NCBI GenBank assembly: GCA_949825025.1
Contig: OX463779.1
Location: 23,108,816-23,172,815, forward strand
DNA: 64,000 nucleotides
Direction of reading: 5' to 3'
Source: Siphlonurus alternatus
Lineage: Eukaryota; Arthropoda; Insecta; Ephemeroptera; Siphlonuridae
The position numbers and the translations under genes were made by a program. Positions within the stretch are counted from its first letter, which is position 1. The number at the start of each line of letters is the position of its first letter. Of the stretch, positions 59,161-64,000 are shown piece by piece. Under the pieces are notes generated by a model, which ran no database searches, was not told the DNA's origin, and worked only from the letters and a program-made list of their open reading frames with translations.

Positions 59161-60488
59161 TAAGGTTCATTTTCGTATCAAAATTACAAGGAACATTGAA
59201 TTATTGTAAGCTGCTAAATTTTGTCTCGCGGTTTACGTAGCGTAATAGCATAGACCATAATGTAATATTATGCTTGCGGTAAACAGGTAATCTTATACCA
59301 TCCTGCATTTTACCTGGTTATTTGGCCAGCTTAAAGGGTTGTTTAGTTATTATAATATGTTCTATTATTTTCTAATTAGTTAAATTTTTTTCCTTTAATT
59401 TCACTTATGAGATAAAATAAAAAATTAAGTTTTGTGATGGTGACACGGAAGCAATTATTATTTAATATGTAATATAAACCTGCAGCGCGTTTTAATAAAG
59501 GCACCATCAACAACTATGAATGCCAGCTGCAAAGTTGTGACATTAAACTGGTTCCCAATTTGAGAAGCGAGAGGAAAGGGCACGCATGTATTATAATTTA
59601 TAATTTACGTTATATATTATAGATGCGCATGCTTACTTAATATAATTTTTATACAAAAATAATAACAAAAATAATTAAGTTTCATGGAAGTCAACAAATA
59701 TATATATTTATATATTTTTTTTTTTACATTTTGTTACTTCGGTAGTTGACGCGATTGGCAAAAAATGGGATTGGCTTTATTACCTGAAAATTTTACTTGG
59801 TAAAACTTATCAACAAATTTAAAAGAAATAAAACATGTTTTGCATGTATAATATTAAATTCTCAATTTACTTTATAATCTTATAATGGTTATACTAATTA
59901 TAGGATGCCGTTAGGACCGTTCTCCAGGTAACCGAGGGCCAATTTTCGATATAATTGTAATTTTGACAAATGACTATAACCTATAACCAATTTGTTTGTT
60001 TATAATTATATTGCATAATTTTTAGTCTTTATAAAAATGTCTCTCACAGTCAGTGGAATCTGCAGTTACCTCACCATGTCAAGTTGAGTCTAGAGTTTTC
60101 AAAGGCTGTTATATCCATGCATGCACTCACTATAATATTTATAATGCAAAAATAATGTTCCTAACGTATTTGTGACTATATATATAGTATAGTATAGTGT
60201 CAACTATTAACTGCAGCTAGTCAAATTATTAATAATATTATTATACATGAATTATTTTTTATATTATAAATATAATATAACTGCAGTGACAGCTGCCATT
60301 TTTTTATTTTGGCACCTTTTTGGTGCTTTGCGTGCTATCCCGGCCGCCATTAACTCTTGTTTATATGTACATTAATTCAGTACATAAAGTACAGTACAGT
60401 TCTATCAGTAAAATCTATAGGTGAAATAATAAATAAGTAACAATAATGTATAATGGAGTATCGAGCAAAAAAAAAAAATATATATATA
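59161..60488. other. AT-rich DNA, nothing supported
   Basis: No gene, RNA or clear repeat recognised. Confidence 0.4.
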
Positions 60489-60792
60489 TTGCAAAAATGG
60501 ATAAAGGGTGCAAAGTTATGCCACTTTGATTTTTTTTTTTTTTTTTTTTCAGATCTATTAGAGCCAGGGAAGTATTGCTAAATTTTTTTGCCAAGGTCGG
60601 GTTGGAATCCACGCCCCCATTATATAGGTCCTATCCTTTTATTAATTAAGAGAGGCGTCCATTGCAGAGGCGTAACTTTCTCTGTACTTTCATTTAAAAA
60701 AAAAAAAAAAAAACTTCCCGGACTGTAAAAAATTTAAAAAAAAAAAAAATCAAGGTAGCAAAACTTTGCACCCTCTATCCATTTCTGCAATA
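60489..60792. mobile_element. decayed foldback MITE, family of 18855-19179
   Basis: The left end ATTGCAAAAATGGATAAAGG plus GTGCAAAGTTATGCCAC pairs with GCAAAACTTTGCACCCTC and TATCCATTTCTGCAAT on the right. Long T and A runs have expanded inside the arms, and the loop differs from the intron copy. Confidence 0.7.
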
Positions 60793-61960
60793 ATTTGCTA
60801 ATTTTACTAAAGCATAGCTTTTTGAATAACTAATTAATAATATGTATAATATATATTATTCATTATTCACTCATGCATAATTAAGTTCATTTCCATTTTT
60901 TATTATTTGTTTCCTATCTTACAATTAGATCGATTCTTGAAAATTTCCAGCTCACAAGAGATGAAGTTCCCCATATAGTATATAACATAAATAATTATAC
61001 ATTCTCTCCGAAGTTCGTGTAATTACTTGAGGCGCAGCTCGTTCAAAACATTGACATTGTGCGAATCACACACGAGGGAGGACGTGCTGCAGCTGCAGCA
61101 GCTCGTGACGTCACCAGGTTTACGTTGACATAATTTATTTGTGACCGTCCTGGGGGGTCACGCAGCGTTGAGATCGTACATTGTCGTCCATAGCCTCTTT
61201 TGTATTTTTATAACTTACCGTGCATATTATATGATGTTAATATATAATAAATAAATGCAAGGAAACTAAGGAAATTATATACATCGGATATCTTATATGC
61301 GTAAAAGGACGCAAGTCAGTAATATATAAATTTTCATCAGGTTGACAACACAAAGAATTACTCTAAATAAAAACATGTGAAATGATTGAATTTAGCAATT
61401 TACGAAGTGCCAATATTGGTGCAAATATTAGTAGTGGTAGTTTATATAAAATATTCCTCGAGAGGGGATCAAGTGCTAGAGCTCTCTTTTGGTTGAAAAA
61501 ACTCACTAATATTACATTTATTCGATTATAATTTGCAATAAAGATAAAAGTTAGGCATTGGGAGTGCGCGCGTGCATATATGTATGCCATTTAATTTAAG
61601 TAAATAAAAATGCCTCATGTGTAATTTTGTATAACGATTTATTACTACATCAGTATACGTATATTGTAAATAAAAATATTGGTTGGGTATAAATTCAAAT
61701 GAAAACATGATTTATGTTTTATATATAACTGAAATTATTATAACACGCATGATGGTCATATATTTTAGGTTCCCAATTAAAAAAAAAATGTGTGTGCCAT
61801 GATAGTTCACATAATATATTAGCAAGAACAATAATATATAGTGATCGCGATGATATTTTTTATTATTATTTTATACTTGCATCATGCATATGTGCAAAAA
61901 CAAAAATACAATTCAACATGGCTGAATATATAAAAACGTGCTTATTTCATTTTATGTTGC
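60793..61960. other. AT-rich DNA with a small GC patch
   Basis: A GC-richer patch at about 61030-61170 contains CAGCTGCAGCAGCTCGTGAC and no frame of note. Otherwise nothing supported. Confidence 0.35.
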
Positions 61961-62243
61961 AAGGGAGTTTGGTTGCGTTCTTTGCTTGTATTGCACCCCC
62001 TAGACGCTGATGGGGATGATTCACCCAGCACAGCAGCCCCCGCTGTACCAAGCGCGGACATGCGCCTTGCTGCTGGCTGCAGTCTCCACCACACCGCGTG
62101 CACTCCCCCGCCTTGGTGCACTGCTGCAATTTCGTGGGGGGATGATGAAACCAGAGGGGGCTCTCTGGCTGGCTGCATGGTTACCAAGCGGCGGGGAGAG
62201 GGGTTGTATTGATCCCCCCCGCACCCCTCTCAACAGCACCTGA
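61961..62243. other. GC-rich island, coding status unresolved
   Basis: Two + frames are open (one ending at 62212, the other at 62243), as are minus frames. An acceptor-like CACCCCCTAG at 61999-62008 precedes the + frame starting LMGMIHPAQQPPLYQARTC. No recognisable domain. Confidence 0.2.
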
Positions 62244-63480
62244 GGATCTAGCTCTATACTCTTTGGTTGATTCGCTAGTAGGATTTCCTCGTGCGTTTCC
62301 GTGAATATTTAGACCAATGAGAAGAAACCTAACAAACGTCGAAATGAAATACGATGAAAATATACTTTACGGAGTCTGTCTCCAGTCCACACTCTAGCAT
62401 GCAATCACCGAGCCGAGCGAGCCACCCCAACTAAAATGTTCTCCATTGCAGCATCGCTTTGATGATGAGTCACCACAAGCAACCCTCGCAAACATATGTC
62501 GGATTAGGTAAATTTCATATATCGTATAGCTAAAACCTCTATGACATGATAGGAGAGAGGAAGAAAATTAAATAATATATAATTATATAGCACTCAAATG
62601 CACTTTTTTTTGTATATAGGATCAAATGAAATGAAGTATAATATTATTATAATATATATAATGACTTTGATGATATTGATTTTTATAACATGAAATAATA
62701 CCAAAAGTCACAGAATTATTAGTAACTATTATCAGGGAATACCATATATAGGTATAATCTTTTCCCTGCTATATATTATAATATATACTTTATTAATTGT
62801 ATCTCATGTTCAAGTTGAGTCATGACATTTGGTGTTCAAGCGATCATCGTTAAATTTGGTGTTATATATAACCACGATCCAAATTTTCTAATCATGATTC
62901 GCATCATACACATAATTATATGATGTATCTCCAGTGTCTTGATTTTTTTTTCTTAATTTACGAGTGCAATGTAATGAACTCCCTCTCTTTATATCCTTTG
63001 ATATTTTTTAGTCTATTATATAAAAATTAAGATGAAATACAGTCATGCCGGTCTTAATTAATTGGCAGTCATGTGTAATCTAAGTCGTCACTGTCACAAC
63101 TTGAACGAATTGCGTAATGTGTGTTTGAAATATTCATGCGTATATAATGTACGTTGCATGTATAAAAGCTATACCAAGTTTTATGATGCATTGCAATTAC
63201 TTTATACATAAGAAATATTTTTATATTTTTGAAGTCATGAAACTCATGAACAATTAAAGTAATTACGTCAATGACCTTGGAGCAACAATCTTTTTTAGCG
63301 TTCTCCGTTTTCTCCATCCATGAGAATTATATAAAAAATATATGTGCCTCAGCAGCTGTATCAATACCAAGATCCCCTTGCATTCAGCAGCAGCTGCAGT
63401 TACCTAGATAATTCGCAATCACCTTAGCAGCTGACTAGTTATATAGCTAGGTAATGCATCTGGATCATGCACGCTCGCTG
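62244..63480. other. AT-rich DNA, nothing supported
   Basis: No exon or bounded repeat seen. Confidence 0.4.
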
Positions 63481-63813
63481 CAAGGGACAACTTGGATGGA
63501 GTTGCGGCATTCGCACTCACGACGGCACAGAAAAACACGCGCCTCGCGCTCATTTCGCACACTTTCTCTGCTGCTGATCGCGTTGCCAAGGACGCCAAGC
63601 GGAGAGCGAGAGGCGACACGCCAGCCGCCACGCGGTTGGTACCCACCGTGCGATGTGCAGCAGCAGGAGCTACACGAGCGCGTGATCTCCCGACACCGAT
63701 CGATAATGTACCACGCTAATGGCGAACCTTACGTCTCACTGAATGGATACTATTTTTTTCTAGTTTTTGATCAGACTTTGGTGCAACTATTATGCGTGTG
63801 TAAAAGGATTTGA
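63454..63813 (+). other. GC-rich island with 119-codon frame, unresolved
   Basis: The longest frame starts at 63454 (inner ATG at 63495, MELRHSHSRRHRKTRASRSF) and is arginine-rich, with a short hydrophobic stretch TLSLLLIALP. A second + frame of 75 codons overlaps it fully. GC-rich islands here are often open in several frames, so I do not call this a gene. Confidence 0.2.
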
Positions 63814-64000
63814 AGTATGGTACACATGTGATTTTTTTTTTCAATTTTTGCCAATTTGGTGCTCATAATATAAGTTATAACAGTTTTACATTTTTACTTA
63901 AAAAAGCATACCCTTTCATTTTCTATTTCAAATGCCACGCCATGCCACCGATGCCACTAATAATCTTCACAGGGTCTCTTATATGTTATATAATAATAAT

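Overview
The window reads as a gene-containing piece of an animal nuclear genome. Coding exons are short and GC-rich, set in very AT-rich DNA and joined by GT-AG introns whose phases all agree. There are no bacterial operons, ribosome binding sites or long prokaryotic ORFs. Remains of non-LTR retrotransposon tails, a tRNA-derived SINE, and many hAT-like and TA-flanked foldback MITEs point to an invertebrate, most likely an arthropod. That last step is inference; I cannot name the species.

Layout. 1-15.8 kb: no gene I can support; several MITEs, one carrying a 5S-rRNA-like core, plus GC-rich patches that could be 5' exons or promoters. 15.8-22.9 kb (+): a 13-exon RhoGAP gene of the ARHGAP18/28/40 (Drosophila conundrum) type. 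22.9-26.4 kb: gap between convergent genes, with MITEs. 26.4-30.3 kb (-): five-exon IGBP1/TAP42 (alpha4), the PP2A-family regulatory protein, whose introns hold a SINE and a hAT-like MITE. 30.6-34.2 kb: dense transposon nest, including a 1.93-kb hAT-like element with a perfect 8-bp target duplication and a foldback element inserted into a related one. 34.7-37.9 kb (-): complete ribosomal protein L19 gene in five exons. 41.1-45.6 kb (-): six exons of a charged, proline-rich nuclear-looking protein ending in a MYND zinc finger (5' end not found). 53.95-54.50 kb (-): THAP zinc-finger first exon with a GC-rich upstream region. 46-64 kb otherwise: GC-rich islands in AT-rich DNA, with some possible but unproven exons and promoter-like motifs.

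The genes do not form a pathway. They cover Rho-GTPase control, PP2A-type phosphatase control, translation, and two putative transcription or chromatin factors. I found no clearly new gene system. The most interesting material is the mobile-element structure: MITE families that carry TGACGTCA and CCAAT motifs at their hairpin centres, nested foldback insertions, a 5S-like core between long inverted repeats, and a MITE sitting next to an IGBP1 splice donor.
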